A stretch of DNA of 64,000 nt, taken from the NCBI GenBank assembly GCA_030141605.1, contig JAQGDQ010000766.1:1-64000 (forward strand), read 5' to 3'. The number at the start of each line of letters is the position of its first letter. The first letter of the stretch is position 1. Both the position numbers and the translations under genes were made by a program. The DNA comes from Tubiluchus corallicola. Lineage: Eukaryota; Priapulida; Priapulimorpha; Priapulimorphida; Tubiluchidae. Positions 45,233 to 56,919 of the stretch are shown here, one piece after another. The notes under the pieces are model-generated. The model worked only from the letters and a program-made list of their open reading frames with translations. It had not been told where the DNA came from and ran no database searches.

Positions 45233-45439
45233 TGAGAAAACTTGCCGGTGGAGCCACCTAGGTGTTGATGACAATCTATTGTATGTGCAATTTGTCGCAA
45301 TTACAGTCGAAGAACTATTTGTCTCAAAAGTTATATTATAACTACTGGAGATTTACTACTACATAATATAATTAATGCAAAATAACAGCTGAAAATAAAC
45401 TAATTCTAATTTCAGTTTATTTAAGTTTATCTGAGCAAA

Positions 45440-45520
45440 ATATTTGTAGTTACACCAAATTCGCTAAAATATTGTGACCACGCCATGCGCTATTGTATTC
45501 ATTTAAGCTAGACTAGATTT
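45440..45520. repeat. Fragment of the dispersed repeat also inserted at 40510-40810
   Basis: Inverted similarity to 40540-40610, including ACCACGCCATGCGC and AAGCTAGACTAG blocks. Confidence 0.6.
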
Positions 45521-45856
45521 TTATGCACTGTTACTTGCTTCATTATTCTTGACGTCACAGACATTGTTTTTCAAAGAACAACTACCTACATTTTGCAAAC
45601 CTACTACTTTATTTGAAATAATTGCATCTGACAAACATTGAATGTGTGAATGGCTTGTAAATGGTCCACAAGTCGCCATAATTAAAACTACGTTATGATG
45701 CTTCAAACTAGAATGACCCAAAAATTTGGATAAATTTAAATTTTTCGTATTTTATAAAAACAAATGCTAAATATATTAGACTTTTATATCTTAGTAAGTA
45801 AATAAGTATCTTCTTCACCTTTTTACAAGAAAACACAGTGCATGAAACGATAATAT

Positions 45857-46190
45857 TGTAACGGATCCGGGTTACAGCACGGATCCATCTCAGGATGTAT
45901 AGAGCGGCATACAAGTTATGAAATACTTTACAGCAGACGAGAAAAGTTAAAAGAATACGAATGTAAAATAAACTTTAATGCACAACCAGGAGCTCCATGA
46001 CATGTGAACAGATTTTTGTATAAAAATTAGCAAACCTACAGCATTCACCTTTACAGACAGAAAGGCCAGGTTGGAATCCTCAAATTACGGCATGCATTCT
46101 GTTTTATACAGGTACATTTGCATTACTGGGCTTCTCAACCAATACCCATTACTAACATTAGGGGGTTGGTCATAATCTGCCTTCGTAACA
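45857..46190. mobile_element. Possible solo LTR
   Basis: Starts TGTAACGGATCCGGGTTACA and ends CTTCGTAACA, giving TG...CA termini, with ATAT on both sides as a possible 4-bp target duplication. Length 334 bp. It contains an AATAAA-like AAATAAAC at about 45966. No internal gag or pol nearby and no second copy, so this rests on the termini only. Confidence 0.45.
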
Positions 46191-46882
46191 ATATGATACA
46201 ATGTAACAACGTTATTTTAATGATTAATTTATCTGAGATATGATAGTAAATTGATTAGTAAAAGGGTGGCAAAGAACTAAAAGTTATCAAAGTCAACCAC
46301 CCAGTAAGTGAAGCTGCTATAAGTAATTAATTATGTGAGCAATTATCTTGATGAAATTTTCAGAATTAGATGTGATGAAAGTTTACATATGAAGCATTAA
46401 CTAGTTGCTTAAGCGTACTAAAGGAAGGGTTAGTGTACTAAGATTGAACATATGAAACTTAGGTTTAAATTTTGATATACATATCAAGGATATAAAGACA
46501 TAATAAATACATATAATATTGACATGGTAAACATATACTAACTGAATATGCACATACATATAGCATCGTAGGATGCTCATGCATGTACACACACATGAAT
46601 ACATTATTTAAAAAAATACACAGATATCTGTGTATTTTTTTAAATAATGCCATATGTATATATATGTGACACTATTTAAAAAAATATACACACACATAGA
46701 GATGTGTAGATATTAGGTAGAGAGAAATGCCTTACTTCTCAACTTTCACTTACATGTTGGTACTGCATATAGCACATTTCCAATATGGCATCTAGATAAT
46801 CATGAGGCCTCTAACTGCTGTGAAATTGCATTATTATAATAGTACTGGTGGCATTCTAATAGCATTCTAATGTTTACATATA
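46191..46882. other. AT-rich spacer with a palindrome
   Basis: Contains the perfect palindrome at 46602-46649 and TA/CA-rich simple sequence; no gene recognised. Confidence 0.4.
46602..46649. repeat. Perfect 48-bp palindrome
   Basis: CATTATTTAAAAAAATACAC then AGATATCT then the exact reverse complement. A weaker related half-site follows at about 46668-46692 (CACTATTTAAAAAAATATAC). Confidence 0.93.
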
Positions 46883-47279
46883 CAGTCGACCCTCGTTAAA
46901 CCGGACCCCATTAGTGTTATATCGGATAAGACGGACGTCATCCGTGGTAAAGGAAACTGACCGATTTCCGACCGAGCTAGAGCGCTAAACACAACACGGC
47001 CTACCAACTCACCATGAGCCATTGACGGGCCGAAGCGGCTCGCGGTACGATTCCCGCCAAAATTGCGTACCCCATCGAAAGCACTCGCTAATTTCTTTAT
47101 CCTCACAGGTTAACTATTTTAATGTAATATACAGTGTAGCATATAGTGCAATGTATATAGGCCTTATTAAGGTGATGATTCCTGTATAATATAGACCATG
47201 TATAGGCATATCGGATGAATTGGACAATCGGCTAAACCAACCTCCCCCCAATTAGTCCGGTTTAACGAGGGTTGACGAG
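46883..47279. mobile_element. pogo/Tigger-type MITE
   Basis: Left end CAGTCGACCCTCGTTAAACC follows TA at 46881-46882. The right end is TCCGGTTTAACGAGGGTTGA near 47256-47275, an inverted match with a few changes. These termini are characteristic of pogo/Tigger elements. About 400 bp, no transposase domain. Confidence 0.85.
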
Positions 47280-47360
47280 CGTATTATATAAATATATACA
47301 CATACATACATATACATATAAATAAATATACATGCCTAGCAGGAAAAAACACGAAGTTAT

Positions 47361-47490
47361 TAAGACTAACAGGCGATTGCGGTATAGACTTGTAACACAA
47401 AGTACAATTTCAGAAGTAGTACTGCAATAATATGTTCAAAAATAGCTTTACTACTATTTCTGTAACAAAATTCATTGTTACTATTCACTG
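47361..47490. repeat. Inverted copy of the window's right end
   Basis: AAGACTAACAGGCGATTGCG and the following ~130 bases are the reverse complement of 63872-64000 with few differences. Here homology stops at ATTCACTGTAAG, exactly where the other copy continues into the segmental-duplication arm. Confidence 0.9.
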
Positions 47491-47699
47491 TAAGTTGGGG
47501 TCTAGACTTTTAGCATTATTAATAAGTAATACTAGTAAGTGAGATTTACCATTCATACGTGTGTATATATACAGTTTGGTAAGCTCAACTTGAGTGGAAA
47601 GTAGTAGTTTAAGTTTTAGTTGTGTAGGCAGTTCCAACACTAGGTATATAGAGAAATAAGCTTGTTTTTATAGTTTGAGACAAGATGATTAAGGGATTT

Positions 47700-49330
47700 G
47701 ATTTTGAACTCTTAAGGAATAGAGTTTCAACGTACTTGAGCGAACATTAAGCATTGGTTGTATTGCATCTTTTGACGCTATAAGTGTTACTTGACGCAAA
47801 GCGTGTTTGGTAATATTGCAAAGCTGAAGGTTCGCTCAAGTATCCATTAAATAGTTTAGGTAGCTTATGATTCTTAAATTTAAAAACAAATCTAGCCATT
47901 TCTAGGTTATAGATAACAATTTTTTTTTAAAATTCTTAGTTGATTATAATAAGATGTTGCATGGTCCCTGAAACCAGCAAAACAGACAGCTTTTACAATC
48001 TTGTTTTGAGGTACAGCAACATTGTGTGTCAGTTTTGTTGGCTGATCCCCATGTAAGTATTCCGTATTGTAAGTAGGGAAAAACTAGTCCGTAATATATT
48101 AATTTCAAAGTTTGCTTATGTAGGTAGAGCCGAGGTTTAAAAAATAATCCTGTTATTTTACTAATTTTATACGTTACATGTTTTATATGTGTACTCCAGT
48201 TAAGCTTGCTATCGATATAAACACCCAGATATTTTATATCATTCGACCGACTAATAATTATATTATTAATTTTAACTTGGTTGTCTTCATCTGCATTAAG
48301 TTTTCGATTTGAAAAGAGAATAAACTTAGTTTTGTGATAGTTTAATGTTAGTTAATTTTCCTTTAACCAGGTATCAATTTTATTTAATTGTTGGTTGATA
48401 GTATTTTGTAGATTATGGATATCAGATCCAGCCATAAATAGGTTAGTATCATCCGCAAACATTCGTGTATCAAGGTTAGTACAATCAGGGAGTTCATTGA
48501 TATACAACAAAAATAGTAATGGTCCCAGGGTAGTGCCTTGAGGAATCCCACATGTGACTTGAGCCGATTTAGATTTTGTATCCCCAATGGCTGTAAACTG
48601 TTTGCGATTCGTAAGATAGGAAACAAAGAATTTAAGTACATATCCTTTTATACCATAGTGGTTAAGTTTTTTGATTAGTGTATTGTGTTGGACAGAATCA
48701 AATGCTTTTTGTAGATCCAGAAAAATTCCGCATGTTATTATCAAGATTTTCTAGTATTCTGTCAACTAATTCAGATGTAACAAGAGCAGTAGCATCCTTT
48801 TTCTGAAAACCAAACTGAAAATCCGTTTTCGTTAAAAATTTTGTTAAGACATTTTTTTGATATTGGGGAAAGTAATGAAATAGGTCTATAGTTATTTAAT
48901 TTGGTGATTCAGCTTTGTATATTTGAACAATTTTAGCATTTTTCAACTTATCAGGGAATACAGCTTAGATCAATTAGCGGTGGACTAATTGTTTTATAAT
49001 ATTGGATGGGTATCTCATCTGGTGCTGAAGATTTATTACTGTTAAAGTTATTTATCTTACTAAGAATTTCCTGTTCGTAAATTTGGGCAATGAAAACATG
49101 TTTTGTACAGGGTTTTTAAGAAAGTTATTATGACTAGTGTTAGTTTTTTTGGATTTTAGTGGCTAGCTTATTACTTTCAGAGGTAAAGTGTTCATTGAAA
49201 GCATCACACATAATTGCCTGATTACTTGTTTCCATTCCATTGACTTTAATTTTATTAGTAAGACGGCATCTCTGTTTTTACGACATCAAATAAATTTGTA
49301 ATTGATAATGACTCAGTAGTTTAAGAATAA
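47700..49330 (-). mobile_element. Decayed LINE with reverse-transcriptase core
   Basis: The minus strand reads in order: SSAPDEIPIQYYKTI near 49000, FPDKLKNAKIVQIYK, NYRPISLLSPISKK, TDFQFGFQKKDATA, then a 130-codon open segment (48352-48744) with FLDLQKAFDSVQHNTLIKKL, GIPQGTTLGPLLFLLYIN and the catalytic FADDT. After that come HKTKFILFSNRKLN, KYLGVYIDSKLNWSTHI, SKITGLFFKPRLYL and VAVPQNKIVKAVCFAGFRDH. Several frameshifts and stops break it. Motif order is that of CR1/Jockey-like non-LTR elements. It is not functional and lies within the presumed intron 1 of zinc-finger gene 4. Confidence 0.9.
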
Positions 49331-49357
49331 ATGTGCTGTATGTATTAAATCAAAGTA

Positions 49358-50040
49358 CCATATTTTCCCATGTATAAGAGACCCTTGTGTATAAGAGACC
49401 CCTTCAATTTTTAGGCAAAAATTCTGGAAAAAAGTTTTTTGGTAATGAATAACTTTATTCATCATAGAAATCATTAAATTCCTCATCACTCTCATCAAAA
49501 ATATCAACTGGAGTCAGACCTTCAGCAATTCCAGCCAGTTCATCATCAGCCAGTGCTGCGTACCTGCAAACCTGTAACAGGAAAAGATAAAACGAGGAGA
49601 TAATGCCTGTGTCACGATGCTTGTATTGCTTACAACCGCTTCATAGTCGAACGCGACACGCCTTGCTTAGGCTGACTCATCTCGTTGACCTCTGCCGACA
49701 TATCAATGACGTCGATGGGCATGCAGAGAGCTTATGCAGATGCGTTGATTGGCTGCAGAACAATCGATTTCTCTCCAATACCAAAGAGACATTTAAAAAA
49801 ATAATAACTTACCCGGTACATTAATTTTATCATTAGAATTTAGCCATGGAGAAGATTTATTGAAAGGAAACTATAATTATTCGAAATAAAACAGTTGTAG
49901 AGCACTTATTTCATTAAAATCATTAGTGTCACAATTTATGCATCTTATTGAAAAGACTTACTCCCATGTATAAGAGACCCCCTATTTTTAAAGTGAAAAT
50001 TCTGAGCAAAAAAGGGTCTCTTATACATGGGAAAATACGG
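49358..50040 (-). mobile_element. pogo/Tigger-like transposon remnant with transposase C-terminal exon
   Basis: Inverted ends CCATATTTTCCCATGTATAA (49358-49377) and TTATACATGGGAAAATACGG (50021-50040), flanked by TA on both sides. On the minus strand, a TTTGCAG acceptor near 49566 leads into STGXXELAGIAEGL-type sequence, then TPVDIFDESDEEFNDFYDE and a stop at 49455-49457. An acidic C-terminal tail of this sort is typical of pogo/Tigger transposases. The catalytic DDE part is absent, so this is an internally deleted 683-bp derivative. Confidence 0.82.
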
Positions 50041-50228
50041 TAATTACATGTATTTAACATTAATCGTTGCGTTTCTGCTGCTGAATCCATCATTATCGTA
50101 ATCTAATTGGTCTAGTGTGATTGTTGTTTAATGTTAAATCATTTATTTGACAGCAGTTTGGGAAATTTTCGATTCTTTTTTCTTTGCAGAGAGCTGGCAT
50201 TGTGGCCTCTCTTCCTGTGACTACAAAG

Positions 50229-51761
50229 ATGGACGAGACTACACAAGGAGTTCCTGGATGTGTGAAAATTGAACCTGATATTTTAGTTAACTGGATGAAG
50301 GGCAGCTCTCGTGATGAAATGCAACCTGACAATGTAAAAACTGAGAATGACGTCCTCGCAGACTATCTGGAAAACACTGATATCTGTAAAACAGGCATAA
50401 CTGTGGAACCTGACATTGTCCACAAGGAAACTGACTTCAGTGTTTTGATGAATAGCGAAGGTAATAGTTTGAGTGACAAAGTAACAGATGAAGATGTAAA
50501 AATTACTTATGAATCTGTAAAAATTGAACCTGATGCTTCAGATGCCGTAGTGAAGGAAAGCAAAGAGGATTTAATGGAAGATGAACTTTTGGCATGTGTG
50601 AACAATAAAAGTAAAGAGCTGCTGTCGTTTAAGTTTGATCACATTGATCCTGCTGATAAATACGATCAAATCGTAGCTCATTCCATTCAAAATTCACCAG
50701 AAACCACTAGTTTGAGCCACGGGCGAAAAATGTCTTTTAAGTGCCTTGAATGTGATGCCGTTTTAGCAAGTAAACGTGGTTTAAAAGTACACATGAGAAC
50801 TCACGCTGAAGAAAAGCCATCTAAGTGTAGTCAGCGTGATGCTGCATTTGCTCATGCAAATGATTTGCAAGTACATTCAACAGCTCACACTGGAGAGAAA
50901 CCCCACAAGTGTAGTCAGTGTGATGCTGCATTTGCTTACTCATGTCATCTCAAAACACATTTTAGAATTCACACTGGAGAGAAACCATTCAAGTGTAATT
51001 ATTGTGATGCTGCATTTAGTCGGGCAAATGCTAAGAAAGTGCATTTACGAACTCACACTGGAGAAAAACCATACAAGTGCAGTCAGTGTAGCGCTGCATT
51101 TGCACATGCAAGTAATCTGAAGATGCATTCAAGAACTCATACTGGGGAAAGGCCATACAAGTGTACTCAGTGCGTTGCTGTATTTGCTAATGCAAGTACT
51201 TTCAAGATACATTTAAGGGCTCACACTGGAGAAAAGCCATTCAAGTGTTGGCAGTGTGATGCTGCATTTACTCGGGCAGGGAGCATGAAAGCTCATTTAA
51301 GAATTCACACTGGAGAGAAACCTTTCAAGTGTTCTCTGTGTAATGCTGCATTTGCCTATTCATGTCATCTCAAAACCCATTTTAGAATTCACACTGGAGA
51401 AAAACCTTTCAATTGCAGCGAGTGCAAGGCTGCATTTGCTTACTCGAGCCATCTTAAGACACATTTTAGAATTCACACTGGAGAAAAGCCATTCAAGTGC
51501 AATTTGTGTGGTGCCGCATTTGCTCAGGCAGTCAATCTGAGAAAGCACTCTAGAACTCACACTGGGGAAAAACCATACATGTGCACTCAATGCGATGCTG
51601 TATTTGCTCATGCTGGTAATCTTAAGGTGCATTTCAGAACTCACACTGGAGAGAAACCATTTAAGTGCAATCTGTGTGATGCTGCATTTGCTCAGGCAGT
51701 CACTCTGAGAAAACATTCAAGAATTCATACTAAAGAAAAACCAGTCATGTCAGCACTATGA
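50229..51761 (+). CDS. Class B C2H2 zinc-finger protein 4 (12 fingers, one degenerate)
   Basis: A 510-residue protein beginning MDETTQGVPGCVKIEPDIL; the exon opens after TTTCTTTGCAG at 50189, and the TTG 45 bases upstream is not a start. The acidic N-terminus (about residues 1-173) carries VKIE, VKTE and a second VKIEP. Twelve finger units follow. Unit 1 (CLECDAVLASKRGLKVH) has an atypical core Leu. Unit 2 (CSQRDAAFAHANDLQVH) has lost its second Cys. Units 3 and 8 share the unusual helix YSCHLKTH, and unit 9 has YSSHLKTH, which points to internal duplication. The protein stops at HTKEKPVMSAL, but decayed fingers continue downstream to about 52145. Confidence 0.93.
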   Translation: MDETTQGVPGCVKIEPDILVNWMKGSSRDEMQPDNVKTENDVLADYLENTDICKTGITVEPDIVHKETDFSVLMNSEGNSLSDKVTDEDVKITYESVKIEPDASDAVVKESKEDLMEDELLACVNNKSKELLSFKFDHIDPADKYDQIVAHSIQNSPETTSLSHGRKMSFKCLECDAVLASKRGLKVHMRTHAEEKPSKCSQRDAAFAHANDLQVHSTAHTGEKPHKCSQCDAAFAYSCHLKTHFRIHTGEKPFKCNYCDAAFSRANAKKVHLRTHTGEKPYKCSQCSAAFAHASNLKMHSRTHTGERPYKCTQCVAVFANASTFKIHLRAHTGEKPFKCWQCDAAFTRAGSMKAHLRIHTGEKPFKCSLCNAAFAYSCHLKTHFRIHTGEKPFNCSECKAAFAYSSHLKTHFRIHTGEKPFKCNLCGAAFAQAVNLRKHSRTHTGEKPYMCTQCDAVFAHAGNLKVHFRTHTGEKPFKCNLCDAAFAQAVTLRKHSRIHTKEKPVMSAL

Positions 51762-51769
51762 AAAGGCAT

Positions 51770-52250
51770 TTAAAAACTCTGTGATAAACCATTTAACTGC
51801 AACAAGTGCTTGGTGGACCTAGAGTAATTTAAGACATCATTATCAAACCTATGGACAAAGGAATCGTTTTGCATTTAGTCATTGTTTCGCTAATTTAATT
51901 TTGTGAGTTTACTCACTTAGACCAACATCTCAGAATTTATAAAGAATAAACAGCCAATGTTTCCTCAGTTAGCAAAACAAAAACTCACACAAGAAAAATC
52001 ACTTTCTTGTTTTGTCACTGTGATGCAAAATGATCGTGTAATTATAATTGACCTAGGAGAATTCATGCGGGAGAAAAATCTTTTGTATGTAGTTATTGCG
52101 GTGCCACATTTATTTAGCTCAAAAATTTGAAACAACATCTGTGAAATGTTTTAAATATAATCATTTTAACCCTTCAACTGCATGGTGTGCTGCATTTGCT
52201 AAGGATGACTCGGACCTGAAAAGCACCTGTGAACTGATGCTTAGAATCTG
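51770..52250 (+). pseudogene. Decayed 3' fingers of zinc-finger gene 4
   Basis: Relics include CNKCLVDLE (about 51800), FCHCDAK, RIHAGEKSFVCSYCGATFI with a stop, LKNLKQHL (52060-52140), and AFAKDDSDLKSTCELM near 52190-52235. The same relics occur behind the tandem copy, so this part was lost before the duplication. Confidence 0.75.
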
Positions 52251-54005
52251 TTTAACCCTTTAGTTGTATGAGTAACGAAACTGCTATGTATAATTAGAAG
52301 TGAGCTAATTTTACTCAGTCAGTTATTCTGAAAAAATTGTTGAGATGGAAAATCCATTGATTATTTTGCTGCTTGTAGCAAACATCACAATGCTAATGAA
52401 ATAAAAATTGTTATTGAATATTTACTCTCAGCTCTGATGTTCCAGAAACAGTCAGAACTTTGAAAGGCAATTTTTTATACAAATTTCATCCAGTAAAGCC
52501 AATAGCCATGAAAACTATTCGTTATCGTTTCTATTCTAAATGATTAACAGAATTTAAATTGTGTTGTTGTCACTGAAAAGGATAGCGTGTTCCATTCCTG
52601 GAGTTTTGATTTTTTTGTTAAAAATTTTGTATTTGTATTTGAACCACGACTTGCGGTCTCTTGAAAAATTTTGTGAGCTGTTTTTCATTAATGATTGATT
52701 AATAAAAACATATTAATAATCTAATAATAATCTTTTTGTGTATCTTGTAACACGCGCACAGTTATAATACAATTAATTTGGAAACAAAAATGTGAAAAAA
52801 GGGCAGCGAAAGACCAATATTCACACAATTATGATAGTGAAGTATGTCTGCTATAATAGCTGTGATTTTGTGCCATTCTAAGTTTAGTGATATAAGCAAA
52901 GGACATAAAATATTGCGTTAACAGTATAAATATTGTGAGATTTTGGCACCTATTTTGTTGTAATGAATTCAACTTTTCATTCTCAGATTTGATTTATTTA
53001 TTTTGCTTTCACATTTTTGTTAATGCTTTGGAAATCGTTGCCTCCATTCCCAGTTCTTGTGCATATCTTTATATTTTTAGGAAAATTACATAAATCATTT
53101 TAAAATTGCGAATATAAACACATACCTGGCTGAGATAGGTAGATTTGTAGGTGCCAATTATACCTTCTTTTTATATTGTTAAACACTAGATGTTTACAGT
53201 TCTACAAATTCATTAATTTTTTATAAATTATGATTTTTAAAATACAGAGAACTTGTCATTACAACTATAATAAACTAGAATTAATCTTTTTGTAATATCG
53301 AAGTACAGATCTGTGTAAAAATAAAATGTAAATATAATCTGTCATAAGCTCCAAAACTGGCTAAGAATTTATAGCTGCTTATAAAATTTAGGTGAACATT
53401 TTAAATCGTGGAAACCGATTTGAGAAATTTAAATGGATTCAAATGCCTGACGAACTCAAGTATTAAGTTTCCTGATTGTTGCTGTACTTTAACAAATCTG
53501 TCACCAGGTAGAGCATGCTTGTGTAATTAAAATTCCAAAAACTGGCAAAAAGATAAAATTTTATAGCAGATCGTAGCTGGTTACGAAGTGGCACCAATGG
53601 TCATGTACTACTATATTACTAGTGCTTATGACGACAATGATAATGCTGGTACTAGTTACTCAAGGTTTTGTTACCTATTATTAAAATGATGTATTAACTA
53701 TTATGCTTCTCTTACAAAGTAATAGACAGGATAGCATGTGATTAGATATGACTATTATTATTACAGCTAATAATTTTTACATTATTATTTTAATTATTAT
53801 TCTTATCAAATAATATTATAATAATAATTATTTGTTTCTTTTATTAATATTGTTGCTGTTGATCATGTTAATACCAGCATACTGTTTATAAATATTAATG
53901 TTATTAATTATTTACAATAATTTTATTAGTTGCATTTGTGCCAATCTAATTTTTTCTCGCAAATGCAATCTGTACTGCAGGTGAAACAAATTTTTTTTGC
54001 TCTTA
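52251..54005. other. 3' flank of gene 4, AT-rich
   Basis: Parallels 57600-58980 in the tandem copy. No other gene is recognised. An ATT/ATAAT microsatellite lies at about 53755-53850. Confidence 0.5.
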
Positions 54006-54100
54006 CTAATACAGGTCGTGACGAATGCCAGCAACAGCAGCAGAAAATGGAATCGCCGTCGTTTTAGAAACGCAGCATGTTGAAGGATAGAAGATGGAGA
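54006..54100 (+). promoter_or_regulatory. Conserved 5' module of zinc-finger gene 5
   Basis: AGGTCGTGACGAATGCCAGC, GGAATCGCCGTCGTTTTAGA and GATAGAAGATGGAGAA align with the other modules. A donor-like GCAG|GTGAAA at 53980 precedes it. It lies about 1.1 kb before the coding exon at 55211. Confidence 0.5.
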
Positions 54101-54126
54101 ATATTTGCTGATGGCGAAAATTTGTC

Positions 54127-54640
54127 GCTATAAATGTAAATCTGTAATTGATTTACATTTTATATGGTATATTATTTACAGAACATAATTTCCTATTTTT
54201 GAATTTTATAATTTCATTGCGGTCCACTTGCAATTTAGTTGGTTCTAACACCCTACTACCTTCCTGTATGAGTCCCTTTACTAACACTCTACCTCTTTCC
54301 CAGTCCAAGCCTCCCCCCTCACTCCATTTCCATATATACCACTGATTCACACCTACGACATCCTACCGCACTGCCAAACCTGACAAACGCCAAGAGTATC
54401 AAGGCACCAATAACACCACGCCGGGTCATACTTTAAAAATGGTACCGGCTATTGCCCGGCCCGAGGCGTTGTAAATTAGGGTAAAAGTGAGGTAATAATA
54501 GTCTCTGTAGTTGTAGGTTGCTGTTTAGTCTATATAATGGACTTAAAGAACTACTGTGGAGAATGACTTCGGAGTGTTTATTTTGTATCAAAAGCATTTT
54601 TCTTCAACGGTCACATTATCTACCTAATTCTTACATAAAC
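54127..54640. other. Unassigned sequence in intron 1 of gene 5
   Basis: The less AT-rich part 54230-54470 (CACCACGCCGGGTCATAC) lacks a counterpart at the same place in the other duplicates and looks like an unidentified insertion. Confidence 0.35.
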
Positions 54641-54654
54641 AACTTATATATAAA

Positions 54655-54860
54655 TGCAGGACAACATATACATCATTATCAAACTGTTAAATGTATCACA
54701 ATATACACATCATTATCAAACTGTTAAATGCAAGACAACATACACATCATTATCAAACTGTTAAATGCAGGACAACATACACATTATTATCAAACTTTTA
54801 AATGCAGGACAACATACACATCATTATCAAACTGTTAATTGTAGGACAACATACATGGTT
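54655..54860. repeat. Intron minisatellite, 38-39 bp, about 5 copies
   Basis: Units of the type ACACATCATTATCAAACTGT then TAAATGCAGGACAACAT. Related in sequence and intron position to the 36-bp array at 59785-60265 and to a short stretch at 40255-40310. Confidence 0.9.
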
Positions 54861-55251
54861 TTACTATGTAGCTTGTTAAGCTGAAACTTGAACTTTTTCT
54901 TCAAAGCATCTAACAATAACTAAACATTTTAATGGCATTTCTAATAATAGCTGTCGTAGTAGATGTAATAATTAAATCCCTTTCTGTTGAGGAAGATTAC
55001 AGACTTTGCAGTTACGCCTTCCAATCTTTAGCCATTGTGCAATTGGGAGCTCTGTTGCTTCGGTAGATGAATAGCACACTTGCTGCTAGTAACTGGCTTC
55101 TCCTGAGTCCATCATTATTATAAGATAATTGTTTCTGATGTTACTAACATTAAATATTTCTTTACTTATTTTTTAAAAGTTTCGTAAGTTCTTAATTTAC
55201 TTTTTTGCAGAGAGCTAGTACTGCCACTCTGCTCATACATCTCTTACAAAC

Positions 55252-56916
55252 ATGGACCAGGCTGTACAAGCAGTTCTTTCAAGGGTGAAAGTTGAACCTG
55301 GTATTTTAGTTAACTTCGTAGAGGGCAGCACTGATGATAAAGTGCAAGCTGCGAATGTAAAAACTGAATGTGACGGTGAAACAGTTGACATAAAAGGCAA
55401 TAACAAATATGGAAGAGTAGAATGCGAGTTTCAAACAAATGAAACAACTATAAAAACTGCTTATGATATGCTTCCAGATGATAATAATAGGCAAAACACT
55501 GATATCTGTAAAACACACATGATAGTGCAACCTGACATTGTCCACTTGAAAACTGACTTCAGTGTTTTGATGAATAGGGAAGGTAATAGTTTGAGTGACG
55601 AAGTAACAGATAATGATGTAAAAACTGCTTGTGAATTTGTGAAAATTGAACCTGATTGTTCAGATGATATTGTGAATAAAAGCAAAGAGGATTTAATGGA
55701 AGATGAACTTTTAGTAAACGTGAACGACAAAAGTAAAGAGCTGCTGTCATTTAACCTTGATCACTCTGATCCCGCTGTTAATCACGATGAAATAGAATCT
55801 TCTTTCTTTCAAGAAAAATTGAACGGGTTTAATCATGGTGCTGGTGCAAGGAATTTGGAAAAACCTTCAGATACTCACACTGGAGAAAAAACTTTCAAGT
55901 GCAGTCAGTGTGATGCAGCTTTTGTTAAATCAAACCTTTTGAAAAGACATTTAAGAACTCACACTGGAGAAAAATACAAGTGCAGTCGCTGTAATGCCGC
56001 ATTTACTCATGCAGTTGGTCTGAATGTACATCTAAGAATTCACACTGGAGAGAAACCATTCAAGTGTAGTCAGTATAGTGCAGATTTTGCTCGAGCAGGT
56101 GGGCTGGTGCAACATTTAAGAAATGACACTAGAGAGAAAACATTTAAGTGCAGTCAGTGTAGTGCTGCATTTGCTCATAATGCCAGTCTGACAAGACATT
56201 CAAGAATTCACACTGGAGAGAAACCTTTCAAGTGTAGTCAGTGTGATGCTGCGTTTGCTAACAGTGCCAGTCTGACAAGACATTCAAGAATTCACACTGG
56301 AGAAAAACCTTTCAAGTGCAATCAGTGTGATGCTGCATTTGTTGACTCAGGTTGTTTGAAAACACATTTAAGAATTCATACTGGAGAGAAACCTTTCAAG
56401 TGTAGTCGGTGTGAAGCTACATTTGCTTACTCGGGCCATCTCAAAACACATTTTAGAATTCACACGGGAGAAAAACCGTTCAAGTGTAGTCAGTGTGATG
56501 CTGCATTTAGTGGGGCAACTGCTAAGAAAGTACATTTAAGAATTCACACTGGAGAAAAACCTTTCAAGTGCAGTCAGTGTAATGCTGCGTTTGCTCACAG
56601 TTCCAGTTTGACAAGACATTCAAGAACCCACACTGGAGAGAAGCCTTTCAAGTGTAGTGAGTGTGATGCTGCATTTGCTGACTTAGGCTCTCTCAAAACA
56701 CATTTTAGAATTCACACTGGTGAAAAACCGTTTAAGTGTAGTCAATGTGGTGCTGCGTTTAGACATGCAAGTGCTAGGAAAGAACATTTAAGAATTCACA
56801 CTGGAGAAAAACGTTTTAAGTGTGTTCAATGTAATGCTGCATTTGCTCGAGCAGATCGTCTGTCAAGACATTCAGAAATTCACACTAGAGAAAAACCGTT
56901 GAGGTGGGCACACTGA
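55252..56916 (+). CDS. Class B C2H2 zinc-finger protein 5 (12 fingers, one degenerate)
   Basis: A 554-residue protein, first ATG MDQAVQAVLSRVKVEPGIL, in an exon that opens after TTTTTTGCAG at 55210. The N-terminus to about residue 205 is acidic, with VKVEP, VKTE, IKTA, LKTD and VKIEP. Twelve units follow. The linker before unit 2 is shortened to TGEKYKC. Unit 3 (CSQYSADFARAGGLVQHLRND) has lost a Cys and the final His. Helices HNASLTRH, NSASLTRH and HSSSLTRH are repeated within the gene and also occur in gene 2 of class A, suggesting exchange of fingers. The protein ends PLRWAH, and decayed fingers follow. Expected nuclear DNA-binding factor; target unknown. Confidence 0.93.
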   Translation: MDQAVQAVLSRVKVEPGILVNFVEGSTDDKVQAANVKTECDGETVDIKGNNKYGRVECEFQTNETTIKTAYDMLPDDNNRQNTDICKTHMIVQPDIVHLKTDFSVLMNREGNSLSDEVTDNDVKTACEFVKIEPDCSDDIVNKSKEDLMEDELLVNVNDKSKELLSFNLDHSDPAVNHDEIESSFFQEKLNGFNHGAGARNLEKPSDTHTGEKTFKCSQCDAAFVKSNLLKRHLRTHTGEKYKCSRCNAAFTHAVGLNVHLRIHTGEKPFKCSQYSADFARAGGLVQHLRNDTREKTFKCSQCSAAFAHNASLTRHSRIHTGEKPFKCSQCDAAFANSASLTRHSRIHTGEKPFKCNQCDAAFVDSGCLKTHLRIHTGEKPFKCSRCEATFAYSGHLKTHFRIHTGEKPFKCSQCDAAFSGATAKKVHLRIHTGEKPFKCSQCNAAFAHSSSLTRHSRTHTGEKPFKCSECDAAFADLGSLKTHFRIHTGEKPFKCSQCGAAFRHASARKEHLRIHTGEKRFKCVQCNAAFARADRLSRHSEIHTREKPLRWAH

Positions 56917-56919
56917 CTG

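Larger units (their letters stand above)
50100..54125. repeat. First unit of direct tandem duplication
   Basis: Homologous in the same orientation to about 55100-59095: upstream CATCATTAT...AAT, coding exon, decayed 3' fingers, 3' flank (TTTCATTAATGATTGATTAA-like), AT microsatellite and next 5' module. Non-coding identity is interrupted by many small indels, so it is older than the inverted duplication. Confidence 0.85.
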
